From: Terriglobales bacterium
Lineage (GTDB): Bacteria > Acidobacteriota > Terriglobia > Terriglobales > Acidobacteriaceae
Reading direction: 5' to 3'
Assembly: GCA_025936825.1 (NCBI GenBank)
Contig: JAICSO010000003.1
Coordinates: 186,001 to 250,000, forward strand
DNA length: 64,000 nt
A program made the translations under genes and the position numbers. This document shows, piece by piece, positions 51,927-63,146 of this stretch (its first letter is position 1; every line of letters begins with the position of its first letter). Below the pieces are notes generated by a model. It did no database searches. It was given only the letters and a program-made list of their open reading frames with translations, and had not been told where the DNA came from.

Positions 51927-53177
51927 ATGCGGTCGATTTTGCAGAGTCGCGGCCTCCGTTTCATCCTCGCCGCGAATGTGGTCTCCATGCTGGGCAGCGG
52001 AATGAATGCCTCCGCCGTCGCCTGGCACATTCTGCGGATGACGCATTCTGAGATCGCGCTCGGCACATTCGCCGTTCTGCAGACCCTGCCAGCCATCCTG
52101 CTGCTCCCGTTTTCCGGCGTCATTATCGACCGTGAAGACCGGCGTCGCCTGGTCATGATGCTGGACCTTGTTCGCGGAGTCATCATTCTCGCCGTAGCCA
52201 TTCTGGCGTTCGCCAACAAGGTGAAGGTGTGGGAACTCTACGTCATGAACATGTTGGTGTCGGCGGGCTTCTGGATGTTCTGGCCGACAATTAGCGCGCT
52301 CATTCAGGAACTCGCGCCCGAGGACGAGTTTGTCCATGCCAACACGTTCCTGATGGCTGGTGTGCAGGGCGGCTGGCTGGTTGCCGGAGCGGTGGTCGGG
52401 TTTGTCTACAACAAAATAGGCTTGGGCGGCGTGCTGCTGATCGACGTCAGCAGCTACCTGGTCTCGTTCTTCTGCTATCTGGCAGTGCGCAAGGGCCGCC
52501 ATGTCGTTCCGCGTCCCACTGAACTGCATCACGACATCGTTGCCGCTGAGGGTGCATTCGCCAAATTCTTTCGCGAAATGCGCGAAGGCTGGGACTATCT
52601 CCGCGGACGTCGCGAAATCGTGCTGTTAGGCACCAGTTGGGCGCTCTTCCTCTCGGCAATGATGACCGGAGTTGTAGTCACACCCGCGTTGAGCGAAGAC
52701 GTATTCAAAACCGGCGCAGTGGGATATGGATGGCTGAATGGCGGTTGGGCCGTCGGCGCATTCCTGAGTGCGCTCTATGCCCCAAAACTCATCGAAAAGT
52801 TCGGGACGCGGCGCGCTATCGCAATCTCCCTGGGCGTGCTGGCCATCTGCATGACTTCAGTGTCGAAGATGCCATTTCTTGCCTTGGCCGTCCTGTTCTA
52901 TATGTTGATGGGCTCGGGGCGGGGCGTCACCGGCATTGCGTTCGGTTCGAGCCTCATGGAGGAGATCCCCAAGCACTACATGGGGCGCGTGCAGAACACC
53001 TTCTATGCTGCAGGTACATTCCTGCAGGTTCTACAGTCTTATCTCGTGGGCGCGGTTGCAGAGAAAAATCTGACCGCTGGGTTCGCCGTAATCGGACTGG
53101 TGTACACGCTCGGATTCGCCAGCGCCGCTTGGCCGGTACGCGTGACAGCCCCAGCCCAGGTTGAATCGGCGGACTAG
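51927..53177 (+). CDS. MFS transporter (MFS_3 / EntS-like)
   Basis: 416 residues, ATG 51927. Some twelve hydrophobic segments follow the N-terminal FILAANVVSMLGSGMNASAVAW. The loop IIDREDRRRLVMMLDLVRG (motif A region) and the pattern LIQELAPEDEFVHANTF are typical of the MFS_3 group of exporters related to enterobactin efflux. The substrate is unknown. No siderophore biosynthesis genes are near. It ends 174 bases before thiC. Confidence 0.88.
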   Translation: MRSILQSRGLRFILAANVVSMLGSGMNASAVAWHILRMTHSEIALGTFAVLQTLPAILLLPFSGVIIDREDRRRLVMMLDLVRGVIILAVAILAFANKVKVWELYVMNMLVSAGFWMFWPTISALIQELAPEDEFVHANTFLMAGVQGGWLVAGAVVGFVYNKIGLGGVLLIDVSSYLVSFFCYLAVRKGRHVVPRPTELHHDIVAAEGAFAKFFREMREGWDYLRGRREIVLLGTSWALFLSAMMTGVVVTPALSEDVFKTGAVGYGWLNGGWAVGAFLSALYAPKLIEKFGTRRAIAISLGVLAICMTSVSKMPFLALAVLFYMLMGSGRGVTGIAFGSSLMEEIPKHYMGRVQNTFYAAGTFLQVLQSYLVGAVAEKNLTAGFAVIGLVYTLGFASAAWPVRVTAPAQVESAD

Positions 53178-53290
53178 CTTGCATTGCATTGTTGCTGCGA
53201 GCGAGATTCCTTGCCCGGCTGACGGACGCGGGTCTTCGGAACGACGCATTCCAAATGGATGTAGAAGGCGACGAAATCGAGTATCAGTCC

Positions 53291-54818
<1,528 letters not shown>

Positions 54819-54820
54819 TT

Positions 54821-56104
54821 TCAGCGCGAAGGCTTGCCGGAGTTGCCGTAGAAAACGTAGGTGTCTTTCGCGACGTAGTCATCTTCTTCCGAGATGTGGC
54901 GTACCCGGTGCTTTGGCGTGCTAAGCGCCGACACTTCCTTCTTCTGTGGAACTACCACCGGTGGGCTTGCGATTGGGGCCTGCTTGGTCGCTTGCGTCGT
55001 CGCAATCGGACTCCGTTTCGGATCAGCGGTTTTCGCAATCGCCTTTGGCTTGGACAAAACCTCTGAATGCGATTGAGCCGCTGTCGTCCGCGCCGCCACT
55101 CCTGAAATCTTCGTCGAGGTCGGTTGTGCTTCGACCCGGTCCGGACCGTAGTGCCGCACCGCAGAAATGAATCCCAAAGCCAGCAACGCTGATAACGCCG
55201 CCATGCCCATCGACGCCCACAGCCGCGAATCGCGCTGGAGCGTTCGCCGAACCAGGAGTCCTGACGACTTCGCGCTTTCTATCGTGGAAGCAATGAATTG
55301 TCTATTGGAAGCGGGAATTCGAACTGTGACTTGCCACGACCGTACCCGATTCCACGCACGGCTAGCACCGCTCAAATCCGTTCCGCGGATGTTTTCGCGT
55401 ACGTGTTGCAGTCCTGAACGGGACTGAGCAATGGCTGCGTGGGATTTGTCCACGAGCCGTATCTTTGCGGCATCGAGCGCGACACCGGACTTCGAGCGGA
55501 CTTCCTGCAGACGGTTTGTCGCCGACTGGAATCCAGTAGTAGCACTCCCTCTCGCTTGCGAGAACGCGGAATGAATTCTCTGTCGTAGAGGCTCAGTATT
55601 TGGCAGGCGCACATCGCGCACTCTTGAAAGTAGGTTCCTGAACTTTTCAAAACCTGTACGAACCGGCGCCGCGGGAATGGAATCCGCGCCAGGCGAACTC
55701 TCTATAACTTCGAGCTTCGCAGGCTCCGCAACGGTCGCGGGTTCAAACTGGTCCAGGTCGGGAACTGCCGCGCTGACAATCGGCTTGCGATAAGGAAATG
55801 AAACCGCGGTGTCTATCCCGTGCGCTCGGCGCGCAATTTCGTCCTCATCAAGCCGAGGCCACCTCAAAGGCGGAGAAATCTTGCCCTGCTCTGGAAGCGC
55901 TTCGACTTGGCTACTTTGAACCGGTGCAGAGACACGTAGACGCATCTCGACCGGCTCGGCTGGAGACTGTTGTACATCCTCGGGGGAGTTGTCCCACATA
56001 TCCGGCGGCAGCTCTGGCGAACCCTCTTCCTCCATGGCCTGCGAGATCAGGCCATGTGGAACCAACGGCTCGTCTTCTGGGAGCTTCCTGCGCCGCCAGA
56101 ACAT
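54821..56104 (-). CDS. single-span membrane protein, unknown
   Basis: 427 residues, ATG 56104. A charged Pro/Glu-rich N-terminal half and an amphipathic helical stretch (RQRIHSAFSQARGSATTGFQ, KSHAAIAQSRSGLQHVREN) are followed by one membrane span (LWASMGMAALSALLALGFISAV, about residue 305) and an Ala/Thr/Lys-rich tail. It ends with DDYVAKDTYVFYGNSGKPSR. No family recognised. It ends two bases from the convergent thiC stop and lies downstream of glgP. Confidence 0.7.
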   Translation of the reverse strand: MFWRRRKLPEDEPLVPHGLISQAMEEEGSPELPPDMWDNSPEDVQQSPAEPVEMRLRVSAPVQSSQVEALPEQGKISPPLRWPRLDEDEIARRAHGIDTAVSFPYRKPIVSAAVPDLDQFEPATVAEPAKLEVIESSPGADSIPAAPVRTGFEKFRNLLSRVRDVRLPNTEPLRQRIHSAFSQARGSATTGFQSATNRLQEVRSKSGVALDAAKIRLVDKSHAAIAQSRSGLQHVRENIRGTDLSGASRAWNRVRSWQVTVRIPASNRQFIASTIESAKSSGLLVRRTLQRDSRLWASMGMAALSALLALGFISAVRHYGPDRVEAQPTSTKISGVAARTTAAQSHSEVLSKPKAIAKTADPKRSPIATTQATKQAPIASPPVVVPQKKEVSALSTPKHRVRHISEEDDYVAKDTYVFYGNSGKPSR

Positions 56105-56175
56105 AGTAGGTACTTAGATGCTTTCTTGCAAGAGGCGTCTACTTTGTCGGCGGAGAGCCCGTATTTGAGAAGGGC

Positions 56176-57891
56176 TTATACCGCGACGGCCACCTCGCGC
56201 TGCATCCGGTAGGCGTTTGCAACATATTGCAACACCATTCGCTGGGTATTGAAGAATGAACCGTTTAGCGCGATGGCGTAACGCATCACTTCAAGGTAGC
56301 GGTTGGGTCGTCCGTAGAACATGGGGATGATATCCCGCTCGAGTTTGTCATAAAGATTAGCAATTTCAGCGGACGGATCTTCCGCGACCTCGCTGCTTCC
56401 AATCGCCCAGCCGGTGACACCCTCGATGTGACCTTCGGCCCACCAGCCATCCACCACGCTGAAACTTGGTACGCCGTTCAGAGCCGCTTTCATGCCGCTG
56501 GTGCCGGAAGCTTCCTGCGGCCGCATCGGATTGTTGAGCCAGAGATCCACGCCCGAAGTGATCAGGCGTCCCCAACGCATGTCATAGTTTTCCACGTAGA
56601 CGGTCTTTATGACGTCCGACAAGGAACTTGCGCCGCCTACAACGCGACGGATCAGATTCTTTCCGCCTTCATCATTGGGGTGGGCCTTTCCGCCATAAAC
56701 GAGCTGGATCGGTCCAACCTCGCGAGTAATCTTCCGCAGCCGTTCTGGATCGTGGAACAGAAGGTCCGCGCGCTTGTAGGTGCTGGCACGTCGAGCAAAG
56801 CCAAGAGTCAGCACTTTGGGATCCAGCTGCACTCCGAACGACTGAGCAATCGCTTCGAACAATTCTGTCTTGGCTTCCGCGTGCGCCTGTCGAATGCTGG
56901 GGATCGGGATGCTAATCGCGTACCGCAAATAATTGTTGTCCGTCCGCCAGCCGGGAATGAACGAGTCAAAGAGTTCCGCGAAGGCCGGCGAAGTCCAAGT
57001 AATCGCGTGAACGCCATTCGTGATCGCGCTGATCTCATAGGTCGGAAACATGCCGCGAGAGACTTCCCCATGCCGCATGGCGACGCCGTTCACGTATCCA
57101 GAGAATCGCAGCGCCAGGTACGTCATGTTCAGCGCATCGCCTTCCCATGCTTCGGCCTCATCCAGCAGCGCTACGTGGTCGTGCGCGAGAATCTGTACCG
57201 CAAGGCTGCGCGGAAACTGATCGTGTCCGGCGGGAACGGGCGTGTGGGTGGTGAAGACGCACATCTCACGCACACCGTCGATATCGAGCTGCTTCAGGCG
57301 TCCGGCGAAACTCTGGTCGAGCCGGCGCTCCAGGAGTCCGAGAGACAGCAGGGCCGAATGGCCCTCGTTCATATGGTAGGCCTCAAGATGGCCCGCGTAG
57401 AGTTTTTCCAGCAACCGAAATCCGCCAAAGCCCAGGATGATTTCCTGTGACAGGCGGTAGCGCTGATCGCCTCCGTAAAGTGAATCCGTGAGCCCGCGAT
57501 CCTGCTCGGAATTTTCAGGAAGATCTGTGTCGAGCAGGTAAACGGGAATAATGTCCCCGCTGACGCCGGTGATGGTGTATTTCCACGCGCGGATCGCCAC
57601 CTGGCGGCCTTCAACCTCTACATTAACTCTTTGCTTGACCTCGGTGAGCTGTCGCTCGGGCGCCCAATCTTGCGGCTTCTCAAACTGGTTCCCGGAAGCG
57701 TCCAAAATTTGGCGGAAATATCCCTTGCGGTAGCAGAGGGTAACGGCGCAAAGCGGCACGCCGAGGTCGGCGGCAGAGCGGAGAGTGTCTCCGGCTAGGA
57801 TGCCCAAGCCGCCACTATATGTGGGAATGTCCGGCTCGAGGGCAATCTCCATCGAGAAATAAGCGACGCGGGGGGAGGTTTGTTTTTTCAT
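56176..57891 (-). CDS. glgP: alpha-glucan phosphorylase
   Basis: 571 residues, shorter than classical glycogen phosphorylases but in range for the compact alpha-glucan phosphorylase subfamily. It has VAYFSMEIALEPDIPTYSGGLGILAGD at the N-terminus (split here: FSMEIALEP and YSGGLGILAGD), FTTHTPVPAGHDQF, and the PLP-lysine region EASGTSGMKAALNGVPSFSV followed by DGWWAEG. It releases glucose-1-phosphate from storage glucan. Starts at ATG 57891. Other glycogen genes are not present. Confidence 0.93.
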   Translation of the reverse strand: MKKQTSPRVAYFSMEIALEPDIPTYSGGLGILAGDTLRSAADLGVPLCAVTLCYRKGYFRQILDASGNQFEKPQDWAPERQLTEVKQRVNVEVEGRQVAIRAWKYTITGVSGDIIPVYLLDTDLPENSEQDRGLTDSLYGGDQRYRLSQEIILGFGGFRLLEKLYAGHLEAYHMNEGHSALLSLGLLERRLDQSFAGRLKQLDIDGVREMCVFTTHTPVPAGHDQFPRSLAVQILAHDHVALLDEAEAWEGDALNMTYLALRFSGYVNGVAMRHGEVSRGMFPTYEISAITNGVHAITWTSPAFAELFDSFIPGWRTDNNYLRYAISIPIPSIRQAHAEAKTELFEAIAQSFGVQLDPKVLTLGFARRASTYKRADLLFHDPERLRKITREVGPIQLVYGGKAHPNDEGGKNLIRRVVGGASSLSDVIKTVYVENYDMRWGRLITSGVDLWLNNPMRPQEASGTSGMKAALNGVPSFSVVDGWWAEGHIEGVTGWAIGSSEVAEDPSAEIANLYDKLERDIIPMFYGRPNRYLEVMRYAIALNGSFFNTQRMVLQYVANAYRMQREVAVAV

Positions 57892-58037
57892 TATGAGTGC
57901 ATGCCCAATGGCGTGTGGTCCTGCAGGCGCGCTTCCGAGGAACTACGCTGGGGTAAGTATAACGTTTCAGTGCTAAATCCCTGTGGAAAATGAGTCGGGA
58001 GGAGTTCCTAAAGTTCCAAAGTTGCACTGTTTCCGGT

Positions 58038-58919
58038 TCAGTTCTTTCTCTCGATCAGAAAACGCGCAATGGTCTCTAACGGCTCCGCGCGGGAGCCAAA
58101 AGTTTTTAGCGCGTCGCATGCGGAGGTCAGAAGTTCAGCCGCCCGTTTGCGAGACTCTTCGAGTCCGAATAGCGCGGGATAAGTTGCTTTCTCGGACGCC
58201 AGATCTTTGCCAGCGGTCTTTCCCAGTTGTTCGGATGTCTGCGTCACGTCGAGAATATCGTCAACGATCTGGAACGCGAGACCAATCGACTGCCCGTAGC
58301 AACGCAACTGCTTGATCTGTTCTTCCAAACCGCCAGCATACAGCCCACCGCTCACTACGCTGGCGGTAATCAGCGCGGCAGTTTTGGAGAGATGAATGTA
58401 CTGCAATGTCTCTTGGTCCGGTTTCTTGTGCTCGGACTCAAGATCAACCACCTGCCCGCCGATCATGCCATTGATCGTGCCCGTACCGCGCGCAATTTCC
58501 TCGATAATTTTGACGCGGGCTTCGGGCGGGCATTGAGATCTCGCGAAAACCTCGTATGCCTGAGTCTGCAAAGCGTCACCGGCCAGGATGGCGGTAGCTT
58601 CGCCAAACGCCTTGTGGCACGTCGGGCGTCCGCGACGCAGATCGTCATTGTCGAGCGCGGGGAGATCGTCGTGGATTAGCGAGTAGGTGTGCAGCATCTC
58701 TAGCGCCGCGCCAACCTCTTCGATCCCTGTGGGAAGCGAACCGGCGACTGCGCGCCCCGCTTCCATGCACAAGATGGGACGAATTCGCTTACCTCCGGCG
58801 AAGACGCTGTGCCGCATCGCGCGATGGATCGACGCTGGACGCACGTCAGGCCCAGGGAGCAGCTTCTCCAAGGCCGCGTCGGTGATCTTGCGCCCTTCTT
58901 CGAGCGTCTCCTTCAGCAT
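58038..58919 (-). CDS. ispA: polyprenyl (farnesyl/geranylgeranyl) diphosphate synthase
   Basis: 293 residues from ATG 58919; the frame is open upstream but the first part is not family-like. The first Asp-rich motif is SLIHDDLPALDNDDLRRGRP with the bacterial two-residue insert and the second is QIVDDILDVT. KRIRPIL binds IPP. Length and motifs fit a short-chain synthase making FPP or GGPP; chain length cannot be fixed by eye. FPP feeds squalene and hopanoid synthesis with shc and ispH elsewhere in the window. No good Shine-Dalgarno precedes the start. Confidence 0.92.
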   Translation of the reverse strand: MLKETLEEGRKITDAALEKLLPGPDVRPASIHRAMRHSVFAGGKRIRPILCMEAGRAVAGSLPTGIEEVGAALEMLHTYSLIHDDLPALDNDDLRRGRPTCHKAFGEATAILAGDALQTQAYEVFARSQCPPEARVKIIEEIARGTGTINGMIGGQVVDLESEHKKPDQETLQYIHLSKTAALITASVVSGGLYAGGLEEQIKQLRCYGQSIGLAFQIVDDILDVTQTSEQLGKTAGKDLASEKATYPALFGLEESRKRAAELLTSACDALKTFGSRAEPLETIARFLIERKN

Positions 58920-58982
58920 GGAGGTGAGTATAACAAGCGAGTGCAGGTAACTCTCGGCCGACGCAATCACAGAAACGAGGGC

Positions 58983-59022
58983 GGGAGTGGGTGCCGGCGT
59001 TGTAAACGCTGCTCCCACTCCC
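58983..59022. repeat. GGGAGTGGG inverted repeat
   Basis: GGGAGTGGG (58983-58991) and CCCACTCCC (59014-59022), exact inverted copies 22 bases apart, with an inner GGCGTTGTAAACGCTGC pairing. It lies in the spacer between the PilZ/coiled-coil gene and ispA. Confidence 0.65.
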
Positions 59023-59062
59023 ATTGCGTTGCGATCGGGTGGTGGAGGGCTGCTTACCTCAG

Positions 59063-60442
59063 CTAGTCGAGGGACTCGCCGAGGTCTTTTGCTACATCTT
59101 TCAAGTTGCCGGCCAGTTTGAGCCGCCATTGTTCAACCGACTGTCTGGCCATCTCATCCGTGGAGCGCCGGAAGATCTCTAATGCGTCCCGCGTCTGACT
59201 ATCTGCTAATTCGGCGCAGGATGATAATGTGTTTTTTTGTGTGTTCGCCATCTTCTCTTCAGTCTCAGCCAAGTGGTGTTCGAGAGTCTTGACGCTGTTT
59301 GCAGTCAATTGATCGAGCACTTCCGTAGCGATGCCCTCTAGCTGGCTGCGCGTGTCTCGTATAAAGTTGCCGGACATCTGACTCAATCGCTGGTCGAGGC
59401 CCGATTCCAGTGAGCGTGCGGATTCGTCCAGTTTTGCAATCCGTTGTTCCAAACCTTCTACCTCTTTGCGCAGTCGCGACGATTCAGCACTGACCGATGC
59501 GCGCATTTCTTCGAGTTCTTCGCGACGCGCGTTGTACTCGGCAGTCAGGTTATTCTGCAGGAATTCGAGGAGTTCCTCGCTGAGCCGTTTCAGCGAATTG
59601 CCTCCATCCAGCAACTTCTGCTGAAAATCTCCCAAACGGCGTCGCAAGTGCTCGTCACTTTTTACGGCAATGTTGGCTGAAGCTTCCTGCGCCCGCTGCT
59701 CAACAACCTTGAGCTGTTCGGAGATCTTGTGGATGAATGTGTGGTAGCCCTCGGACGTTCGTTTGTCTATGTTTTTTTTCGCAGCTTCAAGCAGGTCAGA
59801 GTACTGTTGCCGTGACTCTTGCAGCACCTTCGGCCCAAGTTCCTTGCGCAGGCGCTCCTCGAGTTGCTGTTCGAGTTGGGGTGGAATGCTGGAAAGTGAA
59901 ACGTCGAACTTGCTGGGATTCGCCTCGCGCCTCGCAAAAGTCTCCTTAAAAACGTTGAGCTGACATTCAAGGGGCGCGATGGATTCGGCGATCAGCCGCT
60001 TCAACGGCGCTTCCAGCCGCTGGGCGACAAGGTCGAGCTTGGTTTCGAATGACTGGCCCGCCGAATTGTTTACACGCAAGTCAACCTGGTGAACTCCGAC
60101 CGCTGCGGGGACGACCCAGTCTTCCGGACAATGGCTCAAACGCCAGAAATTTTCCGGGCGATCGAGCCTGGCGCCGAGAATCCAGGCGCGATTGTCTGGC
60201 CCGATGGGGTGACACGTAACGACGTGTGCGGTGGTTTCGCGCCCGTCGTTGCTGTGGAATCGCAGCGGGACACCAGCGTCCACTTTCACAGGTGTCTGCA
60301 GCGCGCAACCATGCGCGTTTACTACCAGGGTCTTGCAGATTTCGGAAAAGGGTGCGCCCGCCAACGTGGTGACCTTGATCGGCAGTTCGGCAGGCACGCG
60401 CGAACTGCGCCTGAGTACGGTGGGGAGGTTTTCACTCTGCAT
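59063..60442 (-). CDS. PilZ domain plus long coiled-coil protein
   Basis: 459 residues from ATG 60442 with GAGG nine bases upstream; an in-frame start at 60505 is less likely. Residues about 10-120 form a PilZ-like domain: RRSSRVPAELPIKVTTL at the start, CKTLVVNAHGCALQT as a divergent D/NxSxxG region and WILGARLDRPENFW at the end. The remaining 300 residues are almost continuous heptad coiled coil (QQLEERLRKELGPKVLQESR, EELEEMRASVSAESSRLRKE). There is no membrane span. It may link cyclic-di-GMP to cytoskeletal or polar assembly. It is upstream of ispA on the same strand. Confidence 0.8.
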   Translation of the reverse strand: MQSENLPTVLRRSSRVPAELPIKVTTLAGAPFSEICKTLVVNAHGCALQTPVKVDAGVPLRFHSNDGRETTAHVVTCHPIGPDNRAWILGARLDRPENFWRLSHCPEDWVVPAAVGVHQVDLRVNNSAGQSFETKLDLVAQRLEAPLKRLIAESIAPLECQLNVFKETFARREANPSKFDVSLSSIPPQLEQQLEERLRKELGPKVLQESRQQYSDLLEAAKKNIDKRTSEGYHTFIHKISEQLKVVEQRAQEASANIAVKSDEHLRRRLGDFQQKLLDGGNSLKRLSEELLEFLQNNLTAEYNARREELEEMRASVSAESSRLRKEVEGLEQRIAKLDESARSLESGLDQRLSQMSGNFIRDTRSQLEGIATEVLDQLTANSVKTLEHHLAETEEKMANTQKNTLSSCAELADSQTRDALEIFRRSTDEMARQSVEQWRLKLAGNLKDVAKDLGESLD

Positions 60443-60723
60443 GTCACTATGCCTCGCGAGTCGAGATAAACAAGCCTTGCGGGACCAAAGTGGTACGCCC
60501 TCCACAATAGCTCCAATTTGACGTCTTGCAGACAGGCCCTAAGTGTTAGGGGAAGGCCGTCCATTGGTACGAGAGCCGCGCCAGCACTGGTACGTATTAC
60601 GCTATTGCCAAATTCCGCGAACCTGATGGAGAACGGCAACTTGTGAATTCGTGATCAGATACGGAACTTTTACTGGGAACGAACGGTATCTATCGAAGAC
60701 CTCGCCTGGGAGACAATTGCCAA

Positions 60724-62196
60724 ATGCGACGATCAGTTCCGCCTGCTTTGTTGCCGGTAGTTCTTACGCTTGCTGCCGTTGCTCAGCAGCCCGCCATTCA
60801 TCGTCTCGACGGCAGCATGATTCCTGCTGCCGAAGTCGATGCAACTGTGACTCGCCTGATGAAAGCTGCCGAGGTTCCGGGAGTTGCGATTGCCATCATT
60901 GATCACGGCCAGATTGCCTTTGTTAAAGCCTACGGCTTTCGCGACGTCGAAAAGCAGCTTCCTTTGACGCCCGACTCTGTGATGACAGCTGCGTCTTTTA
61001 CCAAATCAGCTTTCGCGTACATGGTCACGCAACTGGTGAGCGAGGGCCGCCTCGACCTGGACAAGCCAGTCTACAAGTACCTGCCGAAGCCACTGCCGGA
61101 GTACCCCGCTTATAAGGATCTGTCTGGGGATGATCGTTATCAGCTGATCACCGCCCGGATGCTCCTCGATCACACCAGCGGTTTCGCCAACTGGCGCAGC
61201 TTCGAGCCGGATCGGAAGCTGAGGATCCATTTCCAGCCCGGTACTCGGTTTGCGTATTCGGGAGAAGGGATTGTCCTGCTGCAGATGGTTGTCGAAACAA
61301 TCACGGGCAAGCCTCTCGAAAAGCTTATGGAAGAGCGGGTGTTTCGTCCTTTAGGCATGACGCGCACCAGCATGGTCTGGCAGGAAAAATTCGAGACCGA
61401 TTACGCCAACGGGTATGACGAGTACGGCCGCTCGCTCGGTCCGCAGAAGAGAAAGAGCGCGCAGGCAGCAGGCTCAATGCAGACCACCGTCCACGATTTC
61501 GCGCGCCTGGTTCAAGCAGTGATGGCGAGCCGGGGCTTGCAGAAGAAAAGCCTCGACACGATGCTCAGCCCACAAATCCGGATTTACTCCAAGCATGAAT
61601 TTCCGTCGCTCGCGACTGAAACCACGCACGATAACGATGCCATCCGGCTCAGTTACGGCCTCGGCTGGGGCCTGTATTGGACTCCTGACAGCAAAGTCTT
61701 TTTCAAGGAAGGCCATGACGATGGCTGGAGAAACTATGCCGTGGGATTCTTGCGGCCAAAGTCCGGGATCGTGATCATGACCAACAGCAGCAACGGGGAG
61801 GGCATTTTTAAGGAGCTGCTCGAAACTCTCCTGAAAAATACTTCCACGCCGATCGCATGGGAAGGCTACACGCCTTACAACTTGCTCCCGCCCCGGCCGC
61901 CCATGCCTAAGCACACCACTGTCCACGTGGACTCGAGCGTACTCGATAAATACGTTGGCAAATACAAGGTGCCCGGTGGGCCGCCAATCGTCCTCGCGAT
62001 CCAGCGCGAGGGAGATCATCTTACGGTTCAAGAAAACCAGGAGCCCAAACAGAACCTGGTGCCGGAGAGCGACACTCAATTCTTCTCTACGGTTGCTGAT
62101 GACGTATATCGCTTTGAAGTCAATGGCCGCGGTCAGGTCACGGCAATGATTCTTCACACCGATGGTCGGGACATTCGCATTCCACGGCAACCGTGA
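60724..62196 (+). CDS. serine beta-lactamase-family hydrolase, secreted
   Basis: 490 residues; ATG 60724 with GGGAG upstream. The signal peptide is LLPVVLTLAAVAQQ. The class C beta-lactamase/DD-peptidase fold shows SFTK (SxxK), RFAYSGEG (YxG in place of YxN), and a possible third motif in EGHDDGW. The C-terminal part (about 400-490) is a separate beta domain (LDKYVGKYKVPGGPP, TAMILHTDGRDIRIPRQ) common in this family. It probably hydrolyses esters or peptides in the periplasm and is not necessarily a resistance gene. Confidence 0.9.
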   Translation: MRRSVPPALLPVVLTLAAVAQQPAIHRLDGSMIPAAEVDATVTRLMKAAEVPGVAIAIIDHGQIAFVKAYGFRDVEKQLPLTPDSVMTAASFTKSAFAYMVTQLVSEGRLDLDKPVYKYLPKPLPEYPAYKDLSGDDRYQLITARMLLDHTSGFANWRSFEPDRKLRIHFQPGTRFAYSGEGIVLLQMVVETITGKPLEKLMEERVFRPLGMTRTSMVWQEKFETDYANGYDEYGRSLGPQKRKSAQAAGSMQTTVHDFARLVQAVMASRGLQKKSLDTMLSPQIRIYSKHEFPSLATETTHDNDAIRLSYGLGWGLYWTPDSKVFFKEGHDDGWRNYAVGFLRPKSGIVIMTNSSNGEGIFKELLETLLKNTSTPIAWEGYTPYNLLPPRPPMPKHTTVHVDSSVLDKYVGKYKVPGGPPIVLAIQREGDHLTVQENQEPKQNLVPESDTQFFSTVADDVYRFEVNGRGQVTAMILHTDGRDIRIPRQP

Positions 62197-62506
62197 TTGG
62201 AGCGTCAGCGTGCCAAAGCAATGCGGGCTACCAGTACTGCTTCAAAACGCTCAGCACGGAACTTGTGCTTCCGTCAGGGCGCACCACCCACAGTCCGCGG
62301 CACTGGTTATTTTTCGGCCGCAGGGGATTACCGGCCGCAGTATCCACAGGTGCGGACTGGCCATTACTCTCGGCGCATTCGTTGTCGTACACGTTCCACA
62401 GAAAGGCACCGTAGATCCCTTCCTTGCTGCCCGTGCTCAGGATTGTTTTCCACCGAACAAAAAAGGCGCCGTTTGGGCGCCTCACCGCACTTATTTTGTT
62501 AAATTT
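62197..62506. other. non-coding gap between hydrolase and receiver genes
   Basis: About 310 bases between converging genes. Overlapping frames here are mutually conflicting and lack ribosome sites. The only clear element is the terminator at 62459-62482. Confidence 0.5.
62459..62482 (-). terminator. terminator of receiver gene
   Basis: On the minus strand AGGCGCC, loop CAAAC, GGCGCCT, then a run of T (six A at 62459-62464 on the plus strand). Confidence 0.85.
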
Positions 62507-62878
62507 CTACGCCGCGACACTTCTTGCGCTCGGCTGCACTTGGTTGGCAGCCGAGGACAAGATCCCTCGAGTATCAGAGGACGGCCAGCAATCATCCGCG
62601 CCGATGTCTAACGTGTGTGTCCACATCTCTTCATCAGCGACCCGGTGATTGCAGATAATACGAATCCCATCGAATTGCTGCTTTAGGGATTCCACTTCGG
62701 CAAACGATGCTTTTTCCAGGTCCACAATCATGACGTGGGGACGAAGTTTCGCTGCAGCATGGCGAAGCTCGTCGACGGACTTCGTTACGTGTACCGCGTG
62801 GAAGGAACTCGCCAGCGAGGTGGCAAGGGTCCGCGCGATGTTGGGGTCGCTCTGGAGAAGAACTACATTGGACGGCAT
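62507..62878 (-). CDS. stand-alone receiver-like protein, degenerate
   Basis: 123 residues, ATG 62878 with AGGAGG upstream. The receiver fold is visible: NVVLLQSDPNIARTLATSLA, phospho-acceptor region HVMIVDLEKASF and IRIICNHRVAD. The usual Thr/Ser and Lys switch residues are missing or altered (last block GADDCWPSSD), so phosphorylation is doubtful. It may bind partners without being a classical response regulator. No output domain. Confidence 0.78.
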   Translation of the reverse strand: MPSNVVLLQSDPNIARTLATSLASSFHAVHVTKSVDELRHAAAKLRPHVMIVDLEKASFAEVESLKQQFDGIRIICNHRVADEEMWTHTLDIGADDCWPSSDTRGILSSAANQVQPSARSVAA

Positions 62879-62933
62879 ACAAATCCTCCTGAACGCTCAA
62901 CCATGCAGCAGTTATAAGTTCGTAAATGCAGGC

Positions 62934-63146
62934 TTAACGCTCGAATGGTTCGGCTTGCACTTTTCCGTTTTGCTTGAGCAGAATTTCCACCTTGCCTTCC
63001 GCTTCCTCCAGTTCTTTCCGGCAGGATGCGGACAACTGCATTCCTTCTTCAAACAAGGTCAGAGAACGTTCCAAGGGAACTTCGCCCTGTTCCAGCTCTC
63101 GAACGATGCCCTCGAGGCGCTGAATGCAGTCTTCAAACTTTGGCAA
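62934..63146 (-). CDS. xseB: exodeoxyribonuclease VII small subunit
   Basis: 70 residues from TTG 63146, chosen because AGGAG lies nine bases upstream; longer in-frame starts give an N-terminus foreign to the family. The XseB pattern is FEDCIQRLEGIVRELEQGEVPLERSL and LFEEGMQLSASCRKELEEAEGKVE. It binds XseA, the catalytic subunit, to degrade single-stranded DNA. xseA is not in the window. Confidence 0.88.
   Translation of the reverse strand: MPKFEDCIQRLEGIVRELEQGEVPLERSLTLFEEGMQLSASCRKELEEAEGKVEILLKQNGKVQAEPFER

Noticed and set aside
56428-57450. 340-codon antisense frame over glgP
   Set aside because: glgP motifs are intact on the minus strand; the plus frame shows no family.
62162-62611. 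149-codon plus frame after the hydrolase
   Set aside because: Runs through a terminator and into the antisense of the receiver gene; no supporting signals.
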